Notes: generated by a model from the sequence alone, not told the origin. A stretch of DNA of 49,156 nt from Acidobacteriota bacterium (GCA_021791875.1 JAJYVU010000021.1:1-49156), one strand, 5' to 3'. Shown: positions 17,398 through 26,595, numbered from the stretch's first letter. A program made the numbers and translations.

Positions 17398-18487
17398 TGC
17401 GGTCAACCCACTGCAGGGCGGAAAAGTGACGCGTCCTGAATAAGAGGTTCTGCATGACCCGGCGGCTCGCTGAGCCGTGGAAATTCACCAGGTTCATTCC
17501 CGCCAGAAATGCCAAAAGCTGATGATCTTCCGCGCCCGGCATTCCTACGGAAGCTCCGCGGAAGATCGGGTTACTGCGAAACAGCAGGCGCTGGGCCTCG
17601 AAGAGCAGTGCTCTCGAATTGGTGCTCGGAGTGCCCGCGTAGTCGAAATAGGGGCCGTCCTGCACCCGAACACCGGGGAGAATGACGCCCTCGATGGCGA
17701 TCTCCGCCTGGGCCGGAAGTTCAAGCCCGTTGGGTTGCGAACGGATCACTTCCACCGGTTGCTGCAGCAGGCCACCTGCAAGCTCCAACTCATCCATCCC
17801 GCCGGGGAAACCTGCAGCCGCGGCCATCAGGAGCGGCTCACTGACTCCGATGACAACGGCCATGGGCAACGGCTGCCCTGCGCGCTCGGCCCCTGCCATC
17901 TGCAGCGCCAGGTGGCTGCGTTGCGAAGTGCTCACCGTGGCCTGCCGCGGACCCAGCAACTGCATCCGATAGACCCCGACGTTACGCGCGCCGGTTTCCG
18001 GGTCGCGGGTAATGTTGAGGTGCCAGGTCCCGAGGTAGCGGCCGGCATCCCGATCGTGCCACTGCGGCACCGGGAGATCCAGCAGATTGACCGCGTCACC
18101 TTCGAGGATGTTCTCAAGCACAGGGCCGCTTTCGATCACGCGTGGAGGGATGGGATGGGCAATTCGCTTTCGAGCCTCGGCGAGAAAGGCTTCGCGGGGC
18201 ATGTCAAAGCCCAGCCCCAGCGCCAGGCGGATCGCGCCGGGCGACCAGAGTCCATTGGCGAAGACACGGCTGCCGGGATAATCCTCGATATTTTCAAAGA
18301 GAATGGGCCGGCCGGCGGCGCGAGTCCGGCGGCCCAGATCGTACTGCCAGTGCACGGGTTCCGTGACTCGCACCAGATTTCCCCGATCGGTGAGGATCTG
18401 GATGAACTCCCGAAAGCCGGGTGCCGGGCGCCGGGCCGCCTGCGACGGCGGCATGGATTCGCTTTGCCAATCGGGCAATGCGGTCAC
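17354..18487 (-). CDS. UbiD-like decarboxylase, short and with an altered active site
   Basis: A 377-residue UbiD-family protein; normal members are about 490 residues. Domain order: N-terminal FREFIQILTDRGNLVRV, a prFMN-domain segment (WHLNITRDPETGARNVGVYR, Arg174), MDELELAGGL carrying Glu233, and the catalytic loop. The usual EGPFGE/D is here DGPYFD (277-282), so the catalytic Glu is Asp and the Gly is Phe. The C-terminal dimer and swap region (about 110 residues) is missing. UbiD enzymes use prenylated FMN to decarboxylate aromatic or alpha,beta-unsaturated acids; whether this one does is open. GTG start in a GTGA overlap with the HemB-like gene. Last gene of the three-gene operon; no UbiX gene is visible. 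Confidence 0.82.
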   Translation of the reverse strand: MTALPDWQSESMPPSQAARRPAPGFREFIQILTDRGNLVRVTEPVHWQYDLGRRTRAAGRPILFENIEDYPGSRVFANGLWSPGAIRLALGLGFDMPREAFLAEARKRIAHPIPPRVIESGPVLENILEGDAVNLLDLPVPQWHDRDAGRYLGTWHLNITRDPETGARNVGVYRMQLLGPRQATVSTSQRSHLALQMAGAERAGQPLPMAVVIGVSEPLLMAAAAGFPGGMDELELAGGLLQQPVEVIRSQPNGLELPAQAEIAIEGVILPGVRVQDGPYFDYAGTPSTNSRALLFEAQRLLFRSNPIFRGASVGMPGAEDHQLLAFLAGMNLVNFHGSASRRVMQNLLFRTRHFSALQWVDRINRKTLMRFLRKPA

Positions 18488-19533
18488 GCGGATTCCGCCA
18501 GCACCGGTTCGGCAACAGGCAGTTCGGTCCTCGCTCCGATGCTGGTCTCACGGTGTTGCAATAACTCCGCCGCCCGCTTTGCAAAGTACGTAATGACGAT
18601 GTCGGCACCGGCACGCCTCATGGCCATGAGCGCTTCCAGCATGATGGCATCCCGGTCCAGGCGGCCAAGACGTGCGGCCGCATCGATCATGGCGTACTCT
18701 CCACTCACGTTGTAAACGGCGAGCGGCATGGGGAACTTGCGGCGCGCCCGTGCCACGATATCCAGATAGAACAGGGCGGGCTTCACCATGATGATGTCCG
18801 CACCCTCCTCGATGTCGAGAGCAATTTCGCGCAACGCTTCTTCGGCATTTCCACAGTCCATCTGGTGGCTGCGTTTGTCACCGAACGAGAGCACGGAATT
18901 CGTCCCGTGCTTGAAGAATGGATCGAAGAGCTTCGAGGCGAATTTGGCCGAGTATCCCATGATGGCCGTCCGCTGAAATCCGTGCTGATCGAGCGCTTGC
19001 CGGATGGTGAGTACCTGCCCGTCCAGCATGGCGGCGGGAGCCACCATGTCACTGCCCGCTTCGGCGTGCGAAACGGCAACCTTGGCGAGCACTTCGAGCG
19101 ATGCGTCATTGTCGAGATAACCATCTTTGAGAATGCCGCAATGCCCGCTGGTGGTGTATTCACAGGCGCACACGTCGGTCACAACGACCATATCCGGCAC
19201 GGCCCGCTTGAGCGCGCGCACCGCTTCCTGCACGACGCCCCGCGGCGCATAGGCGTAGCTTGCCTGCTCGTTCTTGTCGGCCTGTTCGGGCACGCCGAAG
19301 AGAAGCACGGCCGGAATGCCAAGGTCGCGGGCCGACAAGGCCTCCTCGACCAGTTCATCGATCGAAAGATGATAGTTGCCCGGGAGAGCGCCAATCTCTT
19401 GCCGTACACGACGGCCCTGCACGGCAAAGAGAGGCAGAATGAAATCGCTGGCTGAGAGCCGGTTTTCTCGAACGAGTTCGCGCATGGCTTCGTTCTGGCG
19501 GAGCCTTCTCAGTCTGTGGAGTGGGAATCCCAT
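18484..19533 (-). CDS. hemB: HemB-like (porphobilinogen synthase family) enzyme with a substituted substrate Arg
   Basis: A 349-residue TIM-barrel enzyme of the delta-aminolevulinate dehydratase family, which condenses two ALA to porphobilinogen. Present are the zinc cysteines 122, 124 and 132 (DVCACEYTTSGHCG), both Schiff-base lysines (Lys197 in MGYSAKFAS, Lys251 in MVKPALFYLD) and VSGEYAMI. The normally invariant YGPFR segment after the first lysine reads FDPFF (203-207), so the substrate-carboxylate Arg is Phe207, and the DRKxYQM region is DKRSHQM. AAGGAGG lies about 4 bases before the ATG. It starts 12 bases after the adenylating-enzyme stop and overlaps the UbiD-like gene. It may be the housekeeping enzyme or, more likely given these changes, a paralogue for another substrate. 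Confidence 0.88.
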   Translation of the reverse strand: MGFPLHRLRRLRQNEAMRELVRENRLSASDFILPLFAVQGRRVRQEIGALPGNYHLSIDELVEEALSARDLGIPAVLLFGVPEQADKNEQASYAYAPRGVVQEAVRALKRAVPDMVVVTDVCACEYTTSGHCGILKDGYLDNDASLEVLAKVAVSHAEAGSDMVAPAAMLDGQVLTIRQALDQHGFQRTAIMGYSAKFASKLFDPFFKHGTNSVLSFGDKRSHQMDCGNAEEALREIALDIEEGADIIMVKPALFYLDIVARARRKFPMPLAVYNVSGEYAMIDAAARLGRLDRDAIMLEALMAMRRAGADIVITYFAKRAAELLQHRETSIGARTELPVAEPVLAESA

Positions 19534-19545
19534 AAGCCCTCCTTA

Positions 19546-21171
19546 TCAGGCGTTGCGACGTGGGGCGGTCTCGGTGCGCGTTTTGCGCAAGTGGAATGGC
19601 AGTATCTTCCCGCTCGGCGTGGCGACGGGATCGGCTCGCGACACGCGTACCATCCCGGACTGGCGCCACATCTCAACACCGGATTGCGCCCAGGATTCGG
19701 GACTGTCTTCACCGCGCTGGAGAAGTTGCAGGAACGTGTTGAGCACTTCCTCGTCATCGATCCCATCCAAGCGGGGACTGATTCTAAGATGCAGTCTGGT
19801 GAATCCATCGGTGTCTTCCGCCTCGACTAATTGGTAGTCCGTGCTCTGCCCACCGAAGGTTTCCGGGAGATCCTTCTCAATGATGCGAAGGAAGTCGGTA
19901 TCCACGAAGGTGACGCCTTCGCCAGTAAGCTTTTCATAACTGCGAATATGGCTCAGATGAGTATGGAAGCCCAATTCCCCATAAGGGCAGTCGCATGGTC
20001 CGGTCCACAGATCACCGAAATCACCCATGCCCACATTCAGCAGCAGTTTCGGCGACTCATGCAGCAGCGTAGTGAAGAGATAGGCATTGACCTCGGTTCC
20101 GAAATGAGGCACGGCTTCAGTCTGGGCGATGATGGCCGTAGTGTCCTGGTAAACATGGCAGTGGTCACTGGCAGGATGCCTTGCGGGACAGCCGGCGGCA
20201 ATTACGCCGGCTTCGGAAATGCCATAGACGGGCACCGCCAAAGCACCCGTCGACTCGATTTCGTTCTTCTTATGGGGCGTGAGCGGTTCGCCCGTCAGCA
20301 GGAACTTTGCGCCCTTCAGGTTGAGATTTGCCTCGGCCGCGGCAATGCACACCCGTACGGCCGAGGCCGCAAAAGTGTAAATGACACAGTGCTGGTGGTC
20401 GTTGAGCATCTGCGCCGCCCACTCTGCGACGCGGCGGGCATCGTTGAGGCTGGTGTACTGCGGTTCGGCCAGCGGCACTCCGCTCAGCTGGTGAACGGCA
20501 AAGATGGTTTTGGTTCCCCAGCGTTTTTCCCAGTTCACCTGCACCTGGTCTTCGGCCACCTGCGAAAACCAGCGCTGCACAGGGTTGCCAATATGCGCAA
20601 AACGCAGACTGGAATTGATGCCAGGCGCTCCCGGAAAGACCGGAAACCAGTTGGCCACCGGAGCATCCAGGCATCCATGGCTGGCCAGCAGGAAGGCATC
20701 GTACAACGACCGCTGGTGTAGGTAGTCAAAATCAATGCGGATGCGAGTACCGGCGCTTCGCGTTGCGCCGCTGCGCACTTCGTAGGCGCAGGCGAGAAAG
20801 GGATTATCGAACATTCCTTCGGCGCACTGAAAACTCAGCCCCTTGCGGCGGACCGGCGACTTGCCCTTGAACTCATCGACGGTGAAGTAGACGCCGTCGC
20901 GCTGCAAAGTGTGCAAAGCGGCCTCAAGGCCATCCTGCTCGACCCACTTTTTCAGGTCGTTCCACTCGATCCCGGCGGCCTGCAGCAGCGGCAGGTAGGG
21001 GCTCTTTGGGTATTGGAAGACGCCGCGCTCGACAAAACGCAGAAAATTTCCTTCCCGATCCGCAATCCGTTGCGAGAGCAGGGACCGCGCCAGAGCGAGG
21101 GCTTCGGCGGAATCCATCCGAGCGTTCGCAAACTTCCGCAAACCGCCAACGAACCGCAGGTACTTGCGCAC
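19546..21171 (-). CDS. PaaK-like adenylate-forming enzyme
   Basis: A 541-residue protein resembling phenylacetate-CoA ligase-type adenylating enzymes. Core motifs seen: a variant P-loop SGATRSAGT (PaaK has SSGTTGKPT), LTGEPLTPHKKNEIE, then VYGISEAG (the YGxSE motif that contacts AMP), and GDFGDLWTGPCDCPYGELG, equivalent to the PaaK Asp-Cys-Pro-Cys-Gly region. The C-terminal small domain is present but divergent. Such enzymes activate a carboxylic acid as acyl-AMP for transfer to CoA or a carrier protein. Start: GTG 21171 with GAGG 7 bases upstream; an internal Met19 is an alternative. First gene of the operon with the HemB-like and UbiD-like genes. Substrate unknown. Confidence 0.78.
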   Translation of the reverse strand: MRKYLRFVGGLRKFANARMDSAEALALARSLLSQRIADREGNFLRFVERGVFQYPKSPYLPLLQAAGIEWNDLKKWVEQDGLEAALHTLQRDGVYFTVDEFKGKSPVRRKGLSFQCAEGMFDNPFLACAYEVRSGATRSAGTRIRIDFDYLHQRSLYDAFLLASHGCLDAPVANWFPVFPGAPGINSSLRFAHIGNPVQRWFSQVAEDQVQVNWEKRWGTKTIFAVHQLSGVPLAEPQYTSLNDARRVAEWAAQMLNDHQHCVIYTFAASAVRVCIAAAEANLNLKGAKFLLTGEPLTPHKKNEIESTGALAVPVYGISEAGVIAAGCPARHPASDHCHVYQDTTAIIAQTEAVPHFGTEVNAYLFTTLLHESPKLLLNVGMGDFGDLWTGPCDCPYGELGFHTHLSHIRSYEKLTGEGVTFVDTDFLRIIEKDLPETFGGQSTDYQLVEAEDTDGFTRLHLRISPRLDGIDDEEVLNTFLQLLQRGEDSPESWAQSGVEMWRQSGMVRVSRADPVATPSGKILPFHLRKTRTETAPRRNA

Positions 21172-21399
21172 CTTCCCACCTCGCGTACAGAAGGAAGCAC
21201 CGGCTTATCATGCTCCTGGCGAAATGGCCGGCCCTATTTCGCCTGTCTGGGCCGGATCGTTCCCGCAGCATCCAAGCGCTGCGGCGTGACCGGCCAACTT
21301 AACAGTAGATGCGCTCCGAAGGCAGATCGGATGGTAGGGGTTCGCAAGCAATTTCGAACTGACCCAACAGTGAGCGACCGGGCTATGAACCCATGCGGC

Positions 21400-23943
21400 T
21401 CACAGGGAAAACACGCGCTTCCCTGCCGTGAGCGTGTATTGCTTTCCCTTCCACACGAAGCGTCCATCGAGTCCGCGGGGCAACGTGATGACTGCGGACG
21501 GTTTCGGCTGGCTCCTATCGAGCTCCACAGTCACCAGCCCTCGCGGAGTGGGCATCGTGGCGCTCAAGTGTTTCAACTGTCCGGGATGGGGCTCGATGCG
21601 AACGCTGCGGAAGCCTGGGGATGCAGGGCGGATGCCCGCCACCGTCGCCAGCAGATCATAATTCGGATGCGCGCTCCAGGCATGCGAATCCGACCGGCTT
21701 GGCGGAGGCATTTCAGCCCATGTAGTGAGCCCCTCGGCGAGCATCTCCTTCCATGGCCCAAGCGTATCGAGGTAACGATCACCGAGCCCTGCATGAACCA
21801 TCGCCCGCGCCACGTAAAAGCGGAAATAATAGGACGCGAGGGAGATTCCGGGCGGAACGTTGGATGCGGAAAAACCGGGGTTGTTCGCGGACAGAATCGT
21901 ATTCATCACGCGTTTTTGATCGCGCTTTGGAATCGCGTCGAGCCAGACGCCAAACGCGTTTGCCTGCTGGCTGAAGTGATTCTTCTCAGGAGTGTCGGCA
22001 AGAAGGCCGTATTTCGCGCTCCAGCAATGCCTCCTGACCGCACCGGAGATGAAGTCCGCCTGCTCCGCGTCCAGTTTTGCCAATGCATCGAGGCCAAGCG
22101 CCGTCTCCAGAGCCGACGCGTATCGGAGCGCCTCCACGAATTGAAGGCTGAGAACGGCGGAATCTCCATTCGCATCCTGCGGCGGTATTCCGTTCGCGAA
22201 GTCATTCGACCAGTCCACGAATGGCCACCACGAAAGCCTCCCCAAGAGGCCGTTCCGATTCTGCTTCTCCGCAAACCAGCTCAGCGTGCTGCGCACCAGC
22301 GGCAACTGGCTACGCACAAACTCCGGGTCGTCGTTGTACATCCAGAAGTCGTGCACCATGCCAATCCAGAAAAGCGAAAACCCGGGAATCGCCTGGAATA
22401 CAGAGGTGGGATAACGGCTCAACGTGATGCCCTCGGAGATGGCCGAGTTGTGAAAGGCCTGGATCGCCTGCCGCGCAAGCCGGTCATCGCCTGTCATCGC
22501 ATACGAAATGAGAGATTGCACACGCGTGTCGCCGATGTATTGCAGGCGCTCCCAGTAGGGCGTGTCCATGTACGTGTCGTGCGCGCACAGCCGCGCCGTG
22601 CGATAGCCGACCTCCATGATGGAGGAAAGCACGGGGTCGCCAGCTTCGAACTTTGCCGTTTTCACAAACGGATACGCCGTAAACCAGGCCCGAAGTCCGT
22701 CAAGGTCGAGAGCCTCCTCACCGGTTTTGAGGTCCAGCTGCAAATAGCGCCATGTTCTCCAATCCAGCGGCGAGAAGGTGCGCTGCGAGCCTCCATCCGG
22801 AGCAATCAGGTCGTAGAGGCCCTCGATATGTTTGTTCCTGATATCGTTACGATTCCCTTTGCGTCCTTCGGCGTCGTAAAGCGCCTCTGCGTAGGTCAGC
22901 TTGATCTCGGCTCCGCGCCCCCGGCTGAACACGAGTTCGGGATATGCGGTGGTGAGATGACCAACATCGAGCAGGATGGTCGCTTCCTGATTCGCCGGGA
23001 TGGTCAGCTTTCCTTCAGGAAAACTCCCGTGAGATGAGAGCCCGAGTAAGCGGACCACTCGCCCGACGGATTCTTCTTTTCTCTCCATCCGCGGCAGCGC
23101 ATCGGGAATCAACTGCCAGTCCGTCTGCGCAGACCTCACGCCGTAGTTCGATGCGCGCCCAATGACGACTGCATTTTGCCAACCGTCATCCGCGCTGGCC
23201 GCGGCCTTCGGGTCATCCCACTCCCATCGAAAGAGCTTTGCGTTCAGCTTTTCCGGCGCCGAGGCGACATAGTAAAAGTGCTGGGGGAATACAGGCATGG
23301 CAAGCGCCGACAATCCCTTCTCAACAGCCACGCTCCATGATTCCTCTGAATGAATATCGACCGGGTTTTCCGGGTCGCCGTCGATCAGGAATCCAATGCG
23401 ATCCGTGATTTGACGCACGGGGGCATGGCCTGCGAAGTTCCACACCGTGGCCGCAATCAGATTCTTGCCCTCGTGAAGCAGCGGCGCAATGTCGCAGGTC
23501 GTGTACTTCCAGTGCTGAATATCGCTATGCGAAGGTCCGCGGCCTGCGTGCCTGCCATTGACCTTGAGGAGATACCCGTTATCCGCCGACACATAGATCA
23601 CGAATCGCGAGGGCTTGGCGTTGAGTTCAAACTCCTTTCGAAAATGGAGAATGCATTGCTCTTTGGCGGGGGCTTCGGCGCTTGTGATCCAATCCGCTTT
23701 CCAGATCCGCGAAGCCGCTGCACTCGATGGAGCAGGCCCGCCATAGAGCGCGTTGCCCCCGGCGCCGTTCGCCGCGCGGTGCTGAACGGACGGATCAGCA
23801 CCAGCGGCGGTGACGGCCTTCTGCGACGCTTCCGCCGCGTGACAAATCGGCGCCCCGGCGGCTACCGCCAGCAGAGCGGAGCCGCTCGTGAGGAATTTCC
23901 GTCGCGATGGCCCCTTGGCAGGTTGCTTCGTCACACGACTCAT
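21400..23943 (-). CDS. Secreted GH78-family alpha-L-rhamnosidase (A)
   Basis: An 847-residue exported enzyme. The N-terminus has a twin-arginine type signal (SRRKFLTSGSALLAVAAG, Arg14-Arg15), so it is likely Tat-exported. Then comes a GH78 N-terminal beta-sandwich (WKADWITSAEAPAKEQCILH; VNGRHAGRGPS), the (alpha/alpha)6 catalytic barrel with DTPYWERLQYIGDTR near 459-473, matching the GH78 DxPxxERxxWxGD block that carries the acidic catalytic residues, and a C-terminal rhamnosidase beta-sandwich (SAHPNYDLLATVAGIRP). AAAGG lies 7 bases before the ATG. It is 62 bases downstream of a second GH78 gene and probably the last gene of the TonB-receptor operon. It would release L-rhamnose from pectic or flavonoid glycosides. 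Confidence 0.92.
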   Translation of the reverse strand: MSRVTKQPAKGPSRRKFLTSGSALLAVAAGAPICHAAEASQKAVTAAGADPSVQHRAANGAGGNALYGGPAPSSAAASRIWKADWITSAEAPAKEQCILHFRKEFELNAKPSRFVIYVSADNGYLLKVNGRHAGRGPSHSDIQHWKYTTCDIAPLLHEGKNLIAATVWNFAGHAPVRQITDRIGFLIDGDPENPVDIHSEESWSVAVEKGLSALAMPVFPQHFYYVASAPEKLNAKLFRWEWDDPKAAASADDGWQNAVVIGRASNYGVRSAQTDWQLIPDALPRMERKEESVGRVVRLLGLSSHGSFPEGKLTIPANQEATILLDVGHLTTAYPELVFSRGRGAEIKLTYAEALYDAEGRKGNRNDIRNKHIEGLYDLIAPDGGSQRTFSPLDWRTWRYLQLDLKTGEEALDLDGLRAWFTAYPFVKTAKFEAGDPVLSSIMEVGYRTARLCAHDTYMDTPYWERLQYIGDTRVQSLISYAMTGDDRLARQAIQAFHNSAISEGITLSRYPTSVFQAIPGFSLFWIGMVHDFWMYNDDPEFVRSQLPLVRSTLSWFAEKQNRNGLLGRLSWWPFVDWSNDFANGIPPQDANGDSAVLSLQFVEALRYASALETALGLDALAKLDAEQADFISGAVRRHCWSAKYGLLADTPEKNHFSQQANAFGVWLDAIPKRDQKRVMNTILSANNPGFSASNVPPGISLASYYFRFYVARAMVHAGLGDRYLDTLGPWKEMLAEGLTTWAEMPPPSRSDSHAWSAHPNYDLLATVAGIRPASPGFRSVRIEPHPGQLKHLSATMPTPRGLVTVELDRSQPKPSAVITLPRGLDGRFVWKGKQYTLTAGKRVFSL

Positions 23944-24005
23944 GCGTTGCCTTTCTCCGGCATCAAACGGCTATACCGGCGATCCGTGACGCGGTGACAA
24001 GCCGC

Positions 24006-26513
24006 TTAGCGGCTTGTCACCACGTACTTCCCTTGCCCGGTGATCACCACCACGGCACGCTTGCCACCTTCGGCCGGCGTGCTTGCCATCGGCTTTCCAT
24101 TCACCATCACGGTGGCGCTGGCAACCGGAACAGGAACAGAGACTCGCGCTTCGATACCCGAGGGCAGATCGATGGTGGTTACGTAACCGTTATCCTTACG
24201 AATGGAGACGTCCAGCATTCCATGAGGCGTCGGCTCACCGCCCCTGGCCCACTTCAGACCGATCAGGTCAGGGCGAATATCAACCCTGGCGAAGCCACCG
24301 GCTGTCGGCTGAATTCCCAGGATCTGCGTCATCAGCCACGGCGTCACACCGCTCGACCATCCGTGAGAGAGACTGACGCGGTAGCCGGACATGTTGTCTG
24401 CCTGCAACGACTCATGGAAGTAGAAGCCCTTGTACCAGCTGGGATCGTAGCCCTCCCAGAAGCTGGTCGCACCCTCCTGCACCATGCCGCCCCAATACTG
24501 GCGAATCCAGTTGAGCGCAGCCTTGCGGTGGCCCATCTTCGCCATCGCGCTGACCACATAGAAGTTGTAATAGGGAGTGATGATGTACGGGTTGTACTTT
24601 ACATGACCGACATCAGACAGTGAGTTATGCCAGATAGCGGCGTATTGATCCTTGTTTGCCATGCCTGATAACACCGCATAAGCATTGGGCTGCCAGCGAT
24701 TTCCAAACGAGCCCTGCGAATCCAGCATGTACTGCTGCGCCGCGGCTTTGAGTGCATCGGCCTTCTCTTCCATCCGCTCGGCATTCTTCTCGTCATGGAG
24801 AATATTCAGCAGGTAGGCGCCGTCCTTGAACGCAGCATAATACTCAAACTGAGTCGCCATGCGGGTCTGCGCGTCATAGCTGTTCATCTCCGGCGACCAG
24901 TCGACAAACGGCCAGGCATGCGACAGATCCGAGAAGAGGTTCTGGCTGTTCAGGTCCTTTTCCATGTATTCGAGCAACTGCACGAGCCGCGTGTGCACGC
25001 TCTCCAATTGCTTCATCGAACCGGTGTGCAGGTAATACTGCGTTTCGCCAGTCACCCAGAACGCGGAGTATCCCGGAATCCCGTTCACATGCTGATCGAC
25101 CGGCGCAGGGCCGATCAGCCGGTTCAGCGTGTCCTGCATAAGGAAGTGATCGCCGAAGACATCATCGATGGTGCGACCGCTGACGTCGAGATCGCCCATC
25201 CAGCGATTGCGATCGCGCTTCGGCGCATCCCAGATGTCGTCCTGCATGCAGAGATGCGCAGTGTACGCGCCGATGGTCCACATCTTGTTCAGTTCCGGAT
25301 CCGACGATTCAAACGAGCCCTGGTACTTCACCGGATAGGCAATTCCATCGAGGCGAATCGTGCGGAAGCGCGTGTCGCGCCCGCCAAGGAACCGCACAAT
25401 TGCATAGCGAAACGCGCTCTTTGGCCCATATGCCGTTCCGTGCGGCGGCAGATATACCGGATCGATTCCGAGATAGGGGCTGTCGAGGGCTTCGGCTTCC
25501 GACTCGCCGTACTGTACTGTCACCTTGGCGGGGGCATCGGAGTCCGACTGCAGTTCCAGCCGCCCCGTCACTTCGCGGCCAAAATCCAGCAGCACCTGCG
25601 GCGAGTTGTGGAAGGAAACATGTTCCTTCGGAAGCGTCACGGTAAGTTGCTCGCCGGGTGTAGAGCCGGTGAGCGCCTGCGCGTTCCTGATGGAGCCAAC
25701 GCCGGCGTAGACATTTCTGACACTCATGGCATGCAGCGAGTAATGCGCGAGGAAAGGCGAGATGCCGTCGTAACCCGGCCAGGCGTACATGCCGGCGTCG
25801 GCGTTGGCCTGAAACAAATCGATCGAGCTCTCAATGCCGCCCAGATCATCCACGCTGCTCCAGCCCGCGGCATTGAAATCCGCATTCTGCCAGCCTGCCG
25901 GAGGAGTCTGCGTTGTGGACTTCCACGCGCCGTCGCTCATCAGCAACGGCGGTGCCTGCAGCCCGCGAGCTGCCGGAACAATCATCGCAGCCAGCACTTG
26001 TCCGCGCTGCAGATGGCGGCTGATCGAGTCGCCGGCTTCATTGCCTGCGCCCGGGCCGCGCAATGCCTCGATGGCCAGCACATTCCTGCCCGTGTGCAGG
26101 GCTCCCGTCACGTCGCATTCGTAAACGCGAATGCCCATGGGGAAATTCAGGTTGAGCTGATAGTGGCCTACTTCTTTTCCATTGACGTAAATCTCCGCCT
26201 GCCGCGGCCCGGCCAGATACAGCGTGGCGTGGGCCGGTACACTGCTCAACTGAAAGGTGCGGCGGAAATAATGCGGAATTAGATGAGCGTTACGTGCCCG
26301 CTGCGGCGCTTCCTCTTTCGTCCAGATGTATTGCTCCGGCAGAGGCTTGTGTAGCGCCGATTCCAGTTCCGACGCCTTCAGGTTCCGCGCCGGATCGAGC
26401 TGCGCATCCGGAATCTTCGTCGGCCCGTTTGCCGGATTCCCCATCTGTGCTGCCGCCAAAGCACCCGTCACCAGGAAAGCCACAATTGATACAACCCCTG
26501 CTACACGTCGCAT
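24006..26513 (-). CDS. Secreted GH78-family alpha-L-rhamnosidase (B)
   Basis: An 835-residue Sec-exported enzyme: signal peptide MRRVAGVVSIVAFLVTGALA. The N-terminal jelly roll contains the family phrases HYFRRTFQLSSVPAHATLYL and VNGKEVGHYQLN. The catalytic barrel carries DIWDAPKRDRNRWMGDLD (about 424-441), the DxPKRDRxxWxGD block of GH78. The C-terminal domain follows SLSHGWSSGVTPWL. It is clearly different from the neighbouring GH78 enzyme, so the pair is not a recent duplication and the two may have complementary specificities. It starts 82 bases downstream of the TonB receptor stop, after an intercistronic stem-loop, and 62 bases before GH78-A. Confidence 0.92.
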   Translation of the reverse strand: MRRVAGVVSIVAFLVTGALAAAQMGNPANGPTKIPDAQLDPARNLKASELESALHKPLPEQYIWTKEEAPQRARNAHLIPHYFRRTFQLSSVPAHATLYLAGPRQAEIYVNGKEVGHYQLNLNFPMGIRVYECDVTGALHTGRNVLAIEALRGPGAGNEAGDSISRHLQRGQVLAAMIVPAARGLQAPPLLMSDGAWKSTTQTPPAGWQNADFNAAGWSSVDDLGGIESSIDLFQANADAGMYAWPGYDGISPFLAHYSLHAMSVRNVYAGVGSIRNAQALTGSTPGEQLTVTLPKEHVSFHNSPQVLLDFGREVTGRLELQSDSDAPAKVTVQYGESEAEALDSPYLGIDPVYLPPHGTAYGPKSAFRYAIVRFLGGRDTRFRTIRLDGIAYPVKYQGSFESSDPELNKMWTIGAYTAHLCMQDDIWDAPKRDRNRWMGDLDVSGRTIDDVFGDHFLMQDTLNRLIGPAPVDQHVNGIPGYSAFWVTGETQYYLHTGSMKQLESVHTRLVQLLEYMEKDLNSQNLFSDLSHAWPFVDWSPEMNSYDAQTRMATQFEYYAAFKDGAYLLNILHDEKNAERMEEKADALKAAAQQYMLDSQGSFGNRWQPNAYAVLSGMANKDQYAAIWHNSLSDVGHVKYNPYIITPYYNFYVVSAMAKMGHRKAALNWIRQYWGGMVQEGATSFWEGYDPSWYKGFYFHESLQADNMSGYRVSLSHGWSSGVTPWLMTQILGIQPTAGGFARVDIRPDLIGLKWARGGEPTPHGMLDVSIRKDNGYVTTIDLPSGIEARVSVPVPVASATVMVNGKPMASTPAEGGKRAVVVITGQGKYVVTSR

Positions 26514-26561
26514 CCATTCACCTCATCTCTTCCGTAAGAATAGCCAACACCTGCAAAGATC

Positions 26562-26588
26562 GAGCCGGGAATCAGGAGACCCCGGCTC
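26562..26588 (-). promoter_or_regulatory. Intercistronic stem-loop after the first TonB receptor gene
   Basis: GAGCCGGG (26562-26569) and CCCGGCTC (26581-26588) pair around an 11-base loop, 8 bases past the receptor stop codon. No real T-run follows on the minus strand, so it is more likely an mRNA-stabilising or partial-termination element than a full terminator. It would lower expression of the downstream rhamnosidases relative to the receptor. Confidence 0.6.
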
Positions 26589-26595
26589 AAGTCCA

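Noticed and set aside
21769..21783. AGGTAACGATCACC inside GH78-A resembling the GH92 operator
   Set aside because: It lies deep inside a coding sequence, breaks the palindrome with an extra base and is not near a start codon.
20911..23037. 708-codon plus-strand frame opposite the adenylating enzyme and GH78-A
   Set aside because: Antisense shadow crossing an intergenic gap; no start signal and no recognisable motif.
24795..26282. 495-codon plus-strand frame opposite GH78-B
   Set aside because: Antisense shadow; the GH78 reading on the other strand has clear signal peptide and catalytic motifs.
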